Assembly (NCBI GenBank): GCA_965275915.1
Contig: CBDHYI010000008.1
Coordinates: forward strand, 248,001 to 312,000
Direction: 5' to 3'
DNA from: JBDWFY01 sp965275915
GTDB taxonomy: Bacteria; Pseudomonadota; Alphaproteobacteria; Rhizobiales; Stappiaceae
DNA: 64,000 nt
The notes below the pieces were generated by a model. The model was not told where the DNA came from. It ran no database searches and was given only the letters and a program-made list of their open reading frames with translations. The first letter of the stretch is position 1. Every line of letters starts with the position of its first letter. Of this stretch, positions 1-8,321 are shown piece after piece. The translations under genes and the position numbers were made by a program.

Positions 1-102
1 AGCGAACTCTCTCCGGCGGCGAAGGAAGCCATTGCCGGCGCTGTGGTTCCGACACTTGATCCTGCGGCTGCCGAAGGGGCCGCGGCGGCGGACAAGATAT
101 AG
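1..102 (+). CDS. C-terminal end of an unidentified protein (partial)
   Basis: An open frame enters from the left edge in frame 1 and ends at a TAG at 100-102. It gives 33 residues, beginning SELSPAAKEAIAGAV and ending in an alanine-rich tail AAAADKI. No motif is recognisable in so short a piece, so I assign no function. It is a real gene end only if the frame continues upstream, which cannot be seen. The next gene, a GST-like protein, is on the opposite strand, so the two genes converge. Confidence 0.5.
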   Translation, partial: SELSPAAKEAIAGAVVPTLDPAAAEGAAAADKI

Positions 103-145
103 CCCCGCCTATGCGGCCCGACACGCCCTTAAAGAGCGATGACAC

Positions 146-778
146 CTATTCCGGCTTGGGCGGGATCGCATCCTGAACGCTTTGGCGTGACATCAGCCGA
201 TCAAGATAGGCCGCAATGTTTCGTGAGGACCTGATCAGTTCACCGCCTTCGGGCATTTGATTGGTGTAAAAAAGAATGGGCACCATATTGTAATCCGCAA
301 AGCTTGGGCTGTCGCCGCCAAGATAGTCGGAGGAGGCGAGGGCCGCTTCGAGCCGCGGAAAGTGTTTTTCTTTCATTTCGTCAACGGCTGCGTCGATCTT
401 TTCCCGGTCCGGCGCCCCATCGGGTCCGGCGGGGAAAATATATTGCAACACGTAGCGGCGGATACAGCACGGATCGACTTCCGTGTTGACGTAAGAGATC
501 CACATATCGGATTTGGCCGCCGCACCGGCCTCCGTCGGAAACAGGGACGGGCCGCCGCCGATACGATCGATATAGCGGACGATTGCTTCCGATTCCCCCA
601 ATTTGAGGTCGCCGTGACGCATGGCCGGGATCTTTCCGATCGGATTGACGGCGATCACCTCTTCCGAATGGGGGGCTGCCGGCACAAGCGTGTAGTCGAC
701 GCCCTTTTCATGCGCCGCGATGCGGGCGGCAAATGTGTAAGAGCTTTGGGGGAATCCGATAATTTCCAGCGTTTCCAT
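146..778 (-). CDS. Glutathione S-transferase family protein
   Basis: The 210-residue protein has the cytosolic GST layout. The N-terminal thioredoxin-like domain (about 1-80) opens METLEIIGFPQSSYTFAARI, has the cis-proline segment NPIGKIPAM, and has GESEAIVRYID, the Glu-Ser pair that binds the gamma-glutamyl part of glutathione. An all-helical C-terminal domain follows (about 90-205), with the SFADYNMVPI segment typical of GST helix 6. The family conjugates glutathione to electrophiles or acts as peroxidase or isomerase; the substrate here cannot be told. The ATG has a good ribosome site on the minus strand (GGAGGTATCATC). It is transcribed alone. About 190 bp upstream to the AHSA1 gene holds nothing I recognise. 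Confidence 0.88.
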   Translation of the reverse strand: METLEIIGFPQSSYTFAARIAAHEKGVDYTLVPAAPHSEEVIAVNPIGKIPAMRHGDLKLGESEAIVRYIDRIGGGPSLFPTEAGAAAKSDMWISYVNTEVDPCCIRRYVLQYIFPAGPDGAPDREKIDAAVDEMKEKHFPRLEAALASSDYLGGDSPSFADYNMVPILFYTNQMPEGGELIRSSRNIAAYLDRLMSRQSVQDAIPPKPE

Positions 779-970
779 GATGATACCTCCGGTTATCTGA
801 AATTTCTCCGCCTGCGTTCGTCAAAAATGCTTTTTGTTGGGCGCGAACCGTGAGTTCTCTGATCGATGCAGGCCGGGCGATCTGATTATTTTCGCCGTAG
901 CGCCTGGCTTCGAGCCGACGCTGTCCGCTGACCCGCAAGCCGTAGGGTATGGACCCATAAAGTCCTCAAT

Positions 971-1423
971 CTAGGGAAGGACGGTCTCCAGACACTTGAA
1001 GCTCGATGTCCATCCCATTTCATGCATGTTCCGGTGCTCTGTCTCTGCGAAGACTTTCTGGACGAATGTCATCAGCGTCCCTGTGTCGGATTTTTCGAAC
1101 GTGATGTCGATTTCCGTTTCATGACCCTGGCTGCCGTCTTCCTGTTTCCAGGACCAGCTCATCACCAGCCGGTTGGGTCGGTCGAGCAGCCGATATCGGC
1201 CGCTGCATTCGTTTGTCCGGCCATCGGCATGTGCCATAACGGTCCGCCACCGTCCCCCTTCGCGCAGATCGAGGTCCGCCTCCGGACAGGTCGACCCTTC
1301 CGGCCCCCACCATCGGGCAAGGATCTCAGGTTGGGTCCAGGCGTCATATACCTGTTCGGGGCTTGCGTTGAATTGGCGGCTCATCCGCAGGATTCTGTCC
1401 TCGGCGACGTCAGTTTCTGCCAT
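971..1423 (-). CDS. AHSA1/SRPBCC-domain protein
   Basis: The 150-residue protein has the single-domain SRPBCC (START-like) fold of the AHSA1 family. The N-terminal signature RQFNASPEQVYDAWTQPEIL is followed by WWGPEG and the C-terminal helix GWTSSFKCLETVL. Family members bind small hydrophobic ligands; no enzyme activity can be read from the sequence. It overlaps the upstream ArsR-type regulator gene by 14 bp and is on the same strand, so the two are co-transcribed. ArsR-AHSA1 pairs are common in bacteria, and the regulator usually controls its own operon. The ligand or stress they respond to is unknown. Confidence 0.85.
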   Translation of the reverse strand: MAETDVAEDRILRMSRQFNASPEQVYDAWTQPEILARWWGPEGSTCPEADLDLREGGRWRTVMAHADGRTNECSGRYRLLDRPNRLVMSWSWKQEDGSQGHETEIDITFEKSDTGTLMTFVQKVFAETEHRNMHEMGWTSSFKCLETVLP

Positions 1424-1781
1424 CTTCTATATCCTTGTCTTCCTGCGAAGAGGTGTCCTGGGCCTGCTGATCGAACAGTCTTTCCAGCCGTGCAAACGAA
1501 CTGTCCCAGAACCGTCTGTATTGCTCCAGCCACTCATCCAGCGATCGCAGGGCCTGCGGTTTGATGCGGCAGACGCGAAACTGTTTTTCCACCTTGCGCT
1601 CAATCAGGCCGGCTTTTTCCAGCACGGCTATGTGACGGGAAATTGCCGGTTTTGAAATCTGAAAGGGTTCGGCAATGTCTCCTGCGGTGACTTCTCCTTC
1701 TTTCAGAAGGCGCTCGACAATTGCGAACCGGACCGGGTCGCCAAGGGCTGAAAACATGTCAGTCAGTGCGGGAGAGGGCAT
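1410..1781 (-). CDS. ArsR-family winged-helix regulator
   Basis: The 123-residue protein is a compact ArsR/SmtB-type winged helix. It opens with LTDMFSALGDPVRFAIVERL. The recognition helix is in ISKPAISRHIAVLEKAGLI (about 43-61) and the wing follows (ERKVEKQFRVCRI). The metal-binding ELCVCDL motif of ArsR/SmtB metal sensors is absent: the matching stretch is VTAGDIAEPF. This makes it one of the non-metal ArsR regulators that commonly accompany AHSA1 genes. It is the first gene of a two-gene minus-strand operon. A 12-bp perfect palindrome lies 13 bp before its ATG and probably serves as its own operator. Confidence 0.88.
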   Translation of the reverse strand: MPSPALTDMFSALGDPVRFAIVERLLKEGEVTAGDIAEPFQISKPAISRHIAVLEKAGLIERKVEKQFRVCRIKPQALRSLDEWLEQYRRFWDSSFARLERLFDQQAQDTSSQEDKDIEDGRN

Positions 1782-1793
1782 ATTTTCTCTTAT

Positions 1794-1805
1794 TGTTAAT
1801 TAACA
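1794..1805. promoter_or_regulatory. Palindrome TGTTAATTAACA, candidate operator of the ArsR-AHSA1 operon
   Basis: This is a perfect 12-bp palindrome 13 bp upstream of the ArsR start codon, in an AT-rich stretch that also holds TATAAT-like sequence. A dimeric winged-helix repressor bound here would block the minus-strand promoter. The role is inferred from position and symmetry only. Confidence 0.45.
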
Positions 1806-1906
1806 TATAATTTAAATATCTTCTGTTGAAGACGGTCTGTCAAGCCAATTGTGGCATTATCGGCCCGCGAAATCAGCAATCGTCACTTGATTTTTTGAGA
1901 TATACG

Positions 1907-1924
1907 TATAAAGATATCTTTATA
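1907..1924. promoter_or_regulatory. 18-bp perfect palindrome before the methionine operon, candidate operator
   Basis: TATAAAGATATCTTTATA is a perfect inverted repeat 20 bp before the ATG of the ArsR-methyltransferase gene, so it should lie in the promoter or early leader of the metF-metH operon. ArsR-type regulators bind such palindromes as dimers, and autoregulation by the first gene is the simplest reading. No SAM riboswitch is evident in the 163-bp gap. Confidence 0.6.
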
Positions 1925-1944
1925 TCAACCTATCAGGTATCGAA

Positions 1945-2955
1945 ATGGCTGAGACACCGTTGCTTTCTCTCGATAATTTACTGGCAAGCCTCAGAGCGGC
2001 GGGCGAAAGTACCCGTGTTCGGCTCCTTGCGCTGCTCGCCGAGGGGGAACTGACGGTCAAGGACATCACAACGATCCTCGGGCAGAGCCAGCCTCGTATC
2101 TCCCGGCATCTGAAACTTTTAAGCGAAGCGCGTCTCATACAGCGGTTTCCCGAAGGGGCCTGGGTGTATTACCGCCTTTCCGAGGGAGCGGCCGCGGATA
2201 TGGCGCGTGACATCCTGGCGCATTTGTCGGCGGAAGATCCGGTCCTGGCCGGAGACCGTTCACGACGGGAGAGCATCAGGAAAGCGCAGGCGGAAAAGGC
2301 GGCGTCTTATTTTGCTGAGAATGCGCGCAGCTGGGATGCCGTGCGTTCACTTCATGTTGCCGAGGAAGCCGTGGAGATGGCCATGCTTGAAATCCTCGGC
2401 GAACGGCCGGTCAGGAATTTTCTCGATCTGGGGACCGGGACGGCGCGTGTTCTGGAGCTGTTCGCGGACCGGTATGACCGGGCGCTCGGGATTGATGCGA
2501 ACCCCAGTATGTTGTCGGTGGCGCGGGCCAATCTCGACAAGTCCGGCATCCGGCAGGCACAGGTCAGGCAGGGCGACATCTATGCTTTGCCCGTTGCTGC
2601 CGATTCCTTTGATATCGTAACGGTTCATCAGGTCCTGCACTACCTGGACGATCCGGGCCGGGCGCTTCAGGAAGCAGCCCGCACCCTTCGTCCCGGCGGG
2701 CAATTGCTGGTGGTGGATTTTGCCCCGCATTCGCATGAGTTTTTGCGGGACGATTTTGCCCATCGGCGGCTTGGGTTTCCGCACGAGGAAATATCCGGCT
2801 GGCTGAAATCGGCCGGCCTTGAACTGGTTGACGTGCGGGATCTTGAACCTGAGCACAATGACAGCGGCGAGTTGACCGTGACGTTGTGGCTTGGGCGGGA
2901 CCCGCGCATGATCACCGACACCCCGCCTGTACCTGTAAATCTGGAGGTCGCCTGA
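1945..2955 (+). CDS. ArsR-type regulator fused to a SAM-dependent methyltransferase domain
   Basis: The 336-residue protein has two parts. Residues 1-95 form an ArsR winged helix (LLASLRAAGESTRVRLLALL, then QSQPRISRHLKLLSEARLIQ as recognition helix). Residues about 135-300 form a class I methyltransferase: FLDLGTGTARVLELF is the SAM-binding glycine loop, GIDANPSML the acidic ribose-binding strand, and TVHQVLHYLDDPGRAL motif IV. Fusions of this kind sit before methionine genes in alphaproteobacteria. Related ArsR regulators of methionine metabolism sense S-adenosylhomocysteine (the SahR type of Desulfovibrio), and the methyltransferase fold could serve as a SAM/SAH sensor; this is inference. 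The stop codon is 1 bp from the metF ATG, so the three genes form an operon. Confidence 0.85.
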   Translation: MAETPLLSLDNLLASLRAAGESTRVRLLALLAEGELTVKDITTILGQSQPRISRHLKLLSEARLIQRFPEGAWVYYRLSEGAAADMARDILAHLSAEDPVLAGDRSRRESIRKAQAEKAASYFAENARSWDAVRSLHVAEEAVEMAMLEILGERPVRNFLDLGTGTARVLELFADRYDRALGIDANPSMLSVARANLDKSGIRQAQVRQGDIYALPVAADSFDIVTVHQVLHYLDDPGRALQEAARTLRPGGQLLVVDFAPHSHEFLRDDFAHRRLGFPHEEISGWLKSAGLELVDVRDLEPEHNDSGELTVTLWLGRDPRMITDTPPVPVNLEVA

Positions 2956-2956
2956 A

Positions 2957-3871
2957 ATGTCCTATTCCTCTGCCGGCCGCAGCCGGACACTTTCGGGTGG
3001 CGAGGACATGTCCGTTTCGTTTGAGTTTTTTCCGCCAAAATCCGACAAAATGGAAGGGGCCCTCTGGTCGGCGGTCAAGCGGCTTGAACCGCTCTCGCCG
3101 TCCTTTGTGTCCGTCACATATGGCGCCGGCGGCTCGACACGGGAAAGAACGCATCGGACGGTCGAAAGGCTGCTGAAGGAGACGGATCTTGTCCCCGCGG
3201 CCCATCTGACCGCCGTTAATGCGACGAGGGATGAAGTGGACGCAATTGTCCGCGATTATTGGCGGATGGGCGTTCGGCATATCGTCGCCCTGCGCGGCGA
3301 TCCGGTTGAGGGCCTCGGTCATATCTACCGGCCGCAGGAGGGCGGCTATGCCTATGCCTCCGATCTTGTCGCCGGTATAAGAAATGTCGGCGATTTTGAA
3401 GTGTCCGTTTCAGCCTATCCGGAGCGGCATCCGGAGAGTGCGGACTGGCAAACGGAAATCGACAATCTGAAACGCAAGATCGATGCCGGGGCCACGCGCG
3501 CTATCACGCAGTATTTCTTCGACAACGACCTGTTTGAATCGTTTCTTGACCGGGTCAGGGCGGCCGGCATCACTATTCCGATCGTACCTGGGATTTTGCC
3601 GATTGTGAGTTTCGAACGCACGGTGGTGTTTTCGGCCAAGTGCGGCACAAGCATTCCCGACTGGCTGGTCAGGCGTTTCACCGGCCTTGAACAGGATGCG
3701 GAAACCCGAAAGCTCGTCGCATCCGCCGTTGCCTGCGAGCAGGTCACCGACCTGGTCGATCGCGGCGTCAGCGATTTTCACTTCTACACAATGAACCGGG
3801 CCGATCTTGTTTACGCAATCTGCCACGTACTCGGTATTCGCCCGACCAACGGCGAAAAAGCGGCGGCTTGA
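2957..3871 (+). CDS. metF: 5,10-methylenetetrahydrofolate reductase
   Basis: The enzyme reduces 5,10-methylene-THF to 5-methyl-THF using FAD and NAD(P)H in the cytoplasm, supplying the methyl group for MetH downstream. The 304-residue TIM barrel shows SFEFFPPKSDKMEGALW near the start (catalytic Glu region), VSVTYGAGGSTRERT, the HIVALRGDP strand, and AGATRAITQYFFDN, all MetF hallmarks. The ATG at 2957 has GGAGG about 10 bp upstream, inside the end of the preceding gene. An internal ATG at 3008 (MSVSFEFFPP) would match shorter homologues, so the first 17 residues may be an extension. The length suits the bacterial family. Confidence 0.96.
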   Translation: MSYSSAGRSRTLSGGEDMSVSFEFFPPKSDKMEGALWSAVKRLEPLSPSFVSVTYGAGGSTRERTHRTVERLLKETDLVPAAHLTAVNATRDEVDAIVRDYWRMGVRHIVALRGDPVEGLGHIYRPQEGGYAYASDLVAGIRNVGDFEVSVSAYPERHPESADWQTEIDNLKRKIDAGATRAITQYFFDNDLFESFLDRVRAAGITIPIVPGILPIVSFERTVVFSAKCGTSIPDWLVRRFTGLEQDAETRKLVASAVACEQVTDLVDRGVSDFHFYTMNRADLVYAICHVLGIRPTNGEKAAA

Positions 3872-3883
3872 GGGCCGGATATC

Positions 3884-6800
3884 ATGACAAAGATAAGCGA
3901 CATCGAAAAGCGGCTCCGTGACGCCGCGAGGGAACGCATTCTGATCCTGGATGGTGCGATGGGGACCATGATCCAGGACCTGCGTCTTGACGAGGACGGA
4001 TATCGCGGCGCGCGGTTCAAGGACTGGTCGCAGGACGTGAAGGGCAATAACGACCTTCTCAACCTGTCCCAACCGGATGCCATCCGTAATATTCACGTCG
4101 CCTATCTGAAAGCCGGCGCGGACATCCTGGAGACCAACACGTTTTCCTCCACCGCGATTGCCCAGGCCGACTACGGCATGGAAGATCTGGCTTACGAGTT
4201 GAACCGCGACGGCGCGCGGCTTGCGAAGCAGGCCTGCCGGATTGTTGAGGAGGAGCATCCGGACCGTCAGTGTTTTGTTGCCGGCGCCCTGGGGCCGACA
4301 AACCGGACGGCGTCGATTTCTCCCGATGTCAACAATCCCGGCTATCGGGCGGTCACATTTGACGATTTGCGTGCGACCTACGCCGAAGCCGCAAGGGGGC
4401 TTGTCGATGGCGGTGCCGATCTTCTTCTGGTTGAAACGATCTTCGACACGCTGAATGCCAAAGCCGCCTTGTATGCCATTGAGGAAGTCTTTGACGAGAA
4501 GGCTGTCCGGCTGCCGGTGATGATCTCCGGAACGATCACCGACCTGTCCGGCCGGACATTGTCCGGTCAGACGCCGGAGGCGTTCTGGAATTCGGTGCGG
4601 CATGCCGATCCGCTTTCCATCGGACTGAACTGTGCTCTGGGCGCCAAGGAAATGCGGGCGCATGTCGACGAGCTCTCCCGCATTGCCGGTACGCTGGTCT
4701 GTGCCTATCCGAATGCGGGTCTGCCCAACGAATTCGGCGAATATGACGAAAGCCCGGAATTCATGGCCGCTCTGCTTGAGGAGTTTGCCGCGTCGGGCCT
4801 CGTCAATATTGTCGGCGGGTGCTGTGGCACCACACCGGACCATATTCGCGCGATCGCCGCGGCGGTTAAGGACAAAGCGCCGCGCACGATCCCGGATGTC
4901 GACCGGCATATGCGTCTCTCCGGACTTGAACCGTTCACGCTGACCGAGCTGACGAATTTTGTGAATGTCGGCGAACGCACCAATGTGACGGGCTCGGCAC
5001 GGTTTCGCAAACTGATTGAAAAGGACGACTACAGCGCCGCTTTGGAAGTTGCCCGCCAGCAGGTGGAAAACGGGGCTCAGATTATCGACGTCAACATGGA
5101 TGAAGGGCTGCTTGACTCCGAAGCGGCCATGGTCACGTTCCTCAATCTGGTGGCGGCTGAACCTGACATCGCCCGCGTCCCGGTGATGATCGACAGTTCA
5201 AAATGGACGGTGATCGAGGCGGGCCTGAAATGCATTCAGGGCAAGGGCATCGTAAACTCGATTTCGCTCAAGGAGGGCGAAGAGAGTTTCATCGAGCAGG
5301 CAACGCTGGCCCGCCGCTATGGTGCGGCCATCGTGGTGATGGCGTTTGATGAGGACGGACAGGCGGACACGCTTCATCGCAAGACGGAAATCGCACAAAG
5401 AAGCTATGATATCCTGGTGAAACAGATCGGCTTCCCGCCCGAGGACATTATTTTCGATCCGAACATTTTTGCGGTCGCAACCGGCATCGAAGAGCACAAT
5501 AATTACGGCGTCGATTTCATTGAGGCGGCACGCTGGATCAGGGAAAACCTGCCCCACGCCCATGTGTCGGGCGGTTTGTCGAACCTGTCCTTCTCTTTTC
5601 GCGGCAACGAACCGGTTCGCGAGGCGATGCATTCGGTCTTCCTCTATCACGCCATCAAGGCGGGTATGGATATGGGAATTGTCAATGCCGGCCAACTGGC
5701 GATCTATGACGACCTGCCCGAAGAACTCAGGGTCCTGTCCGAAGATGTGGTGTTGAACCGGCGGACCGATGCGACGGACCGGATGCTGGAGGCCGCCGAC
5801 AAGTTCAAAGGTGAGGGCGGCAAGAAGAAAGTTGTCGACCTTTCCTGGCGTTCGCTTCCGGTCAACAAGCGGATCGAGCACGCGCTGGTCAACGGCATCA
5901 CGGACTTCATTGTCGAGGACACCGAAGAGGCCCGGCAGATGGTTGACCGGCCCCTGCACGTCATCGAAGGGCCTTTGATGGACGGCATGAATATTGTCGG
6001 AGATCTTTTCGGCGCCGGAAAGATGTTCCTGCCTCAGGTGGTGAAATCCGCCCGGGTCATGAAGCAGGCCGTTGCGCATCTGATGCCGTTCATGGAGCAG
6101 GAAAAGATCGAAATGGGCCTCAGCGATCTGCCGTCCAACGGCAAGATCCTGATGGCGACGGTGAAGGGCGACGTTCATGACATCGGCAAGAACATCGTGG
6201 GCGTTGTGCTGCAATGTAACAATTACGAGGTGATCGACCTCGGTGTCATGGTGCCGTCCGCCAAAATTCTTGAAGTGGCGAAAGAAGAGAAGGTCGATAT
6301 TGTCGGCCTGTCAGGCTTGATCACGCCCTCACTCGATGAAATGTGCCATGTCGCCGGCGAAATGGAGCGGAACGATATGGATATTCCGCTTCTGATCGGC
6401 GGCGCAACCACCAGCCGCATTCACACCGCCGTCAAGATCCACCCCAACTACGATCGCGGCCAGGCGATCTACGTCACGGACGCGGGCAGGGCGGTCGGTG
6501 TGGTCTCAAAACTGATGGGTGAGGGGCGCAATGATTTCTATGAGGACGTTCGGCAGGACTATGTGAAAATCGCCGAGGGGCACCGCCGGTCAAGTGCGAG
6601 CAAAGCCCGTGTGTCTCTCGCAGAGGCCCGTGAAAAGCGGTTCGTTCCCGGCTATGACGACTGGACGCCGGTGCGGCCGAGCTTTCTGGGCACCAGAGTG
6701 TTCGAAGACTATAACCTTGAAAACCTGGTTTCCGCGATCGACTGGACACCGTTTTTTGCCACGTGGGAAATTAAGGGCACCTATCCGCGGGTATTGGAAG

Positions 6801-7609
6801 ACGACCGCTACGGCCCCGCTGCCAGAGCGCTTTTCGATGATGCCCGGCAGATGCTGGACCTGATTGTCGATAAACAGCTTTTGAAGGCGCGCGGTGTTGT
6901 GGGTTTCTGGCCGGCGGCCAGCAGAATGGACGATATTGTGCTGTTTGAAGACGAAGAGCGCAGCAGGGAGCGCGCCGTCTTCCACACGCTCCGTCAGCAG
7001 ATCGCGCGCAATAACAACCGCAATAATCTGGCGCTGGCGGATTTCGTTGCCCCGGAAGGGTCCGGCGTTGACGATTATGTCGGCGGTTTTGCGGTGACGG
7101 CGGGGATCGGTGAAGACGAGTTGGCGGCAAGTTATGCCGCCAAGGGCGATGACTACAGCAAAATTCTGTCGCAAGCGCTGGCTGACCGGCTGGCCGAGGC
7201 ATTTGCGGAGCGCCTTCACCAGCGCGTTCGCACCGAACTATGGGCCTATGCGCCGGATGAGGCGCTCGAAAATGCGGATCTGATTGCCGAAAAATATCAG
7301 GGTATCAGACCGGCGCCGGGCTATCCCGCTCAACCGGATCATACGGAAAAAGGAACGCTTTTCGATCTGCTGGAAGCTGAAAAGCGCGTCGGTATCAGAC
7401 TGACGGAAAGCTATGCCATGTGGCCGGGCGCGGCCGTATCGGGCATCTATTTCTCTCATCCGGGCAGCCATTATTTCGGCGTTGGCAAGATCGAGCGCGA
7501 TCAGGTTGCCGACTACGCGCGCCGCAAGGGGATGAACCTTGAGGAGACCGAGCGCTGGTTGAGCCCCATTCTCAATTATGAGCCCGGCCGGCTTGAAGCG
7601 GCGGAATAA
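3884..7609 (+). CDS. metH: Cobalamin-dependent methionine synthase
   Basis: The protein moves the methyl group of 5-methyl-THF to homocysteine through methylcobalamin. All four modules are present in 1241 residues. The homocysteine-binding barrel (about 1-330) has zinc-ligand segments GLNCALGA and GGCCGTTPDH. The pterin-binding barrel (about 350-620) contains NVGERTNVTGSARF. The cobalamin cap and Rossmann module (about 650-900) has GDVHDIGKNIVG, whose His (about 765) is the lower cobalt ligand. The AdoMet reactivation domain (about 930-1210) contains RPAPGYPAQPDH. It follows metF by 12 bp and ends the operon; the terminator is 78 bp downstream. Needing MetH implies that the cell makes or imports vitamin B12. 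Confidence 0.97.
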   Translation: MTKISDIEKRLRDAARERILILDGAMGTMIQDLRLDEDGYRGARFKDWSQDVKGNNDLLNLSQPDAIRNIHVAYLKAGADILETNTFSSTAIAQADYGMEDLAYELNRDGARLAKQACRIVEEEHPDRQCFVAGALGPTNRTASISPDVNNPGYRAVTFDDLRATYAEAARGLVDGGADLLLVETIFDTLNAKAALYAIEEVFDEKAVRLPVMISGTITDLSGRTLSGQTPEAFWNSVRHADPLSIGLNCALGAKEMRAHVDELSRIAGTLVCAYPNAGLPNEFGEYDESPEFMAALLEEFAASGLVNIVGGCCGTTPDHIRAIAAAVKDKAPRTIPDVDRHMRLSGLEPFTLTELTNFVNVGERTNVTGSARFRKLIEKDDYSAALEVARQQVENGAQIIDVNMDEGLLDSEAAMVTFLNLVAAEPDIARVPVMIDSSKWTVIEAGLKCIQGKGIVNSISLKEGEESFIEQATLARRYGAAIVVMAFDEDGQADTLHRKTEIAQRSYDILVKQIGFPPEDIIFDPNIFAVATGIEEHNNYGVDFIEAARWIRENLPHAHVSGGLSNLSFSFRGNEPVREAMHSVFLYHAIKAGMDMGIVNAGQLAIYDDLPEELRVLSEDVVLNRRTDATDRMLEAADKFKGEGGKKKVVDLSWRSLPVNKRIEHALVNGITDFIVEDTEEARQMVDRPLHVIEGPLMDGMNIVGDLFGAGKMFLPQVVKSARVMKQAVAHLMPFMEQEKIEMGLSDLPSNGKILMATVKGDVHDIGKNIVGVVLQCNNYEVIDLGVMVPSAKILEVAKEEKVDIVGLSGLITPSLDEMCHVAGEMERNDMDIPLLIGGATTSRIHTAVKIHPNYDRGQAIYVTDAGRAVGVVSKLMGEGRNDFYEDVRQDYVKIAEGHRRSSASKARVSLAEAREKRFVPGYDDWTPVRPSFLGTRVFEDYNLENLVSAIDWTPFFATWEIKGTYPRVLEDDRYGPAARALFDDARQMLDLIVDKQLLKARGVVGFWPAASRMDDIVLFEDEERSRERAVFHTLRQQIARNNNRNNLALADFVAPEGSGVDDYVGGFAVTAGIGEDELAASYAAKGDDYSKILSQALADRLAEAFAERLHQRVRTELWAYAPDEALENADLIAEKYQGIRPAPGYPAQPDHTEKGTLFDLLEAEKRVGIRLTESYAMWPGAAVSGIYFSHPGSHYFGVGKIERDQVADYARRKGMNLEETERWLSPILNYEPGRLEAAE

Positions 7610-7686
7610 CGCTCTGAGAGCGCATCCCGTGCAGGTTGAAGCACCTTCACGACAAGGATACGCATCAAATGCCTTTGTCGAACAAA

Positions 7687-7713
7687 AAACCGGCCCGAAA
7701 AACGGGCCGGTTT
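7687..7713. terminator. Bidirectional intrinsic terminator between metH and the 27-codon gene
   Basis: An 11-bp perfect stem (AAACCGGCCCG with CGGGCCGGTTT) encloses a five-base loop. On the plus strand it follows metH by 78 bp with a modest T run. On the minus strand it is followed by TTTTTTGTT, so it is strongest for the small convergent gene at 7795-7878. Confidence 0.85.
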
Positions 7714-7794
7714 CTGGGAATTTTCTGAAGATATCTTTCTCACACCGGTCTTATTGCACACCGTTAAAGGCATGTCTTGGCCCCGGTGAACCGG

Positions 7795-7878
7795 TCAAAC
7801 AAGACCGACGACAATGGCGCCCAAGAAGGTGAATGCCGCACAAATCACCAGGACATTAAGGCTGCGAACTGATGTCAT
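7795..7878 (-). CDS. 27-residue predicted membrane peptide
   Basis: A short frame starts at the ATG at 7878 and ends with TGA at 7795. GGGAGG lies seven bases before the ATG, one of the clearest ribosome sites in the window. The peptide opens MTSVRSLNVLV, then runs as one hydrophobic stretch (VLVICAAFTFLGAIVVGLV), so it should be a single-span membrane peptide with its short positive N-end in the cytoplasm. A strong minus-strand terminator lies about 80 bp past the stop, which supports a real transcript. The function is unknown. It is too short to find by length-based gene calling. Confidence 0.7.
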   Translation of the reverse strand: MTSVRSLNVLVICAAFTFLGAIVVGLV

Positions 7879-8321
7879 AATAGTGCCTCCCGACTAACCC
7901 AGCCTGCTTAAAAAGGATACGCTGGGAATGTGTCAGGGCAAGGCGAATTCGTTATTGCGCTGCAAAATATGTGTCTTTGGGACATCAGACTAAGGTATTA
8001 TGCGCCCGATTTTGTTTTAGAAATTGCATGTGGCATCGCCGCATAAAAAGATTCGTTTTCTGCCTCACATTTCGTCTGGAGTTCAACAATGACTCCGGAT
8101 TTTTGCCGATAGAGCCACAATTCTGTCATGAAAGATACCGAATCCGGCCCGTGCCGGCCGCGCAGACCAAAGGGAGCGTGAGACGTCCGGATTAAGGCTC
8201 CTTCAACGCTCTTACTTTAGATTTTGATGATGTATGGCCTTTATTGCCAATACCGTTCGGTGCCTGACCAGACACCGGCCGGTCATCAGGTGGTTTGGGC
8301 GGCTCGACATGAGGCAAACCG
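7879..8321. other. Gap without a recognised gene (443 bp)
   Basis: The left end holds the ribosome site and presumably the promoter of the 27-codon minus-strand gene. I read the rest on both strands and saw no frame with a convincing ribosome site, no long inverted repeat and no RNA gene. It probably also holds the promoter of the DUF2336 gene at 8322. Confidence 0.5.

Noticed and set aside
945..957. GGTATGGACCCAT, similar to the end of the repeat copy at 22376
   Set aside because: Only about 12 bases match and the following sequence differs, so it cannot be called another copy.
1782..1944. A SAM riboswitch before the methionine operon
   Set aside because: I saw no SAM-II or SAM-I type core, and the short leader is taken up by palindromes that suit protein regulators better.
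3410..4909. A 499-codon minus-strand frame opposite metF and metH
   Set aside because: The opposite strand encodes unmistakable MetF and MetH domains across the whole stretch. The antisense frame has no recognisable domain and spans the junction of two genes.
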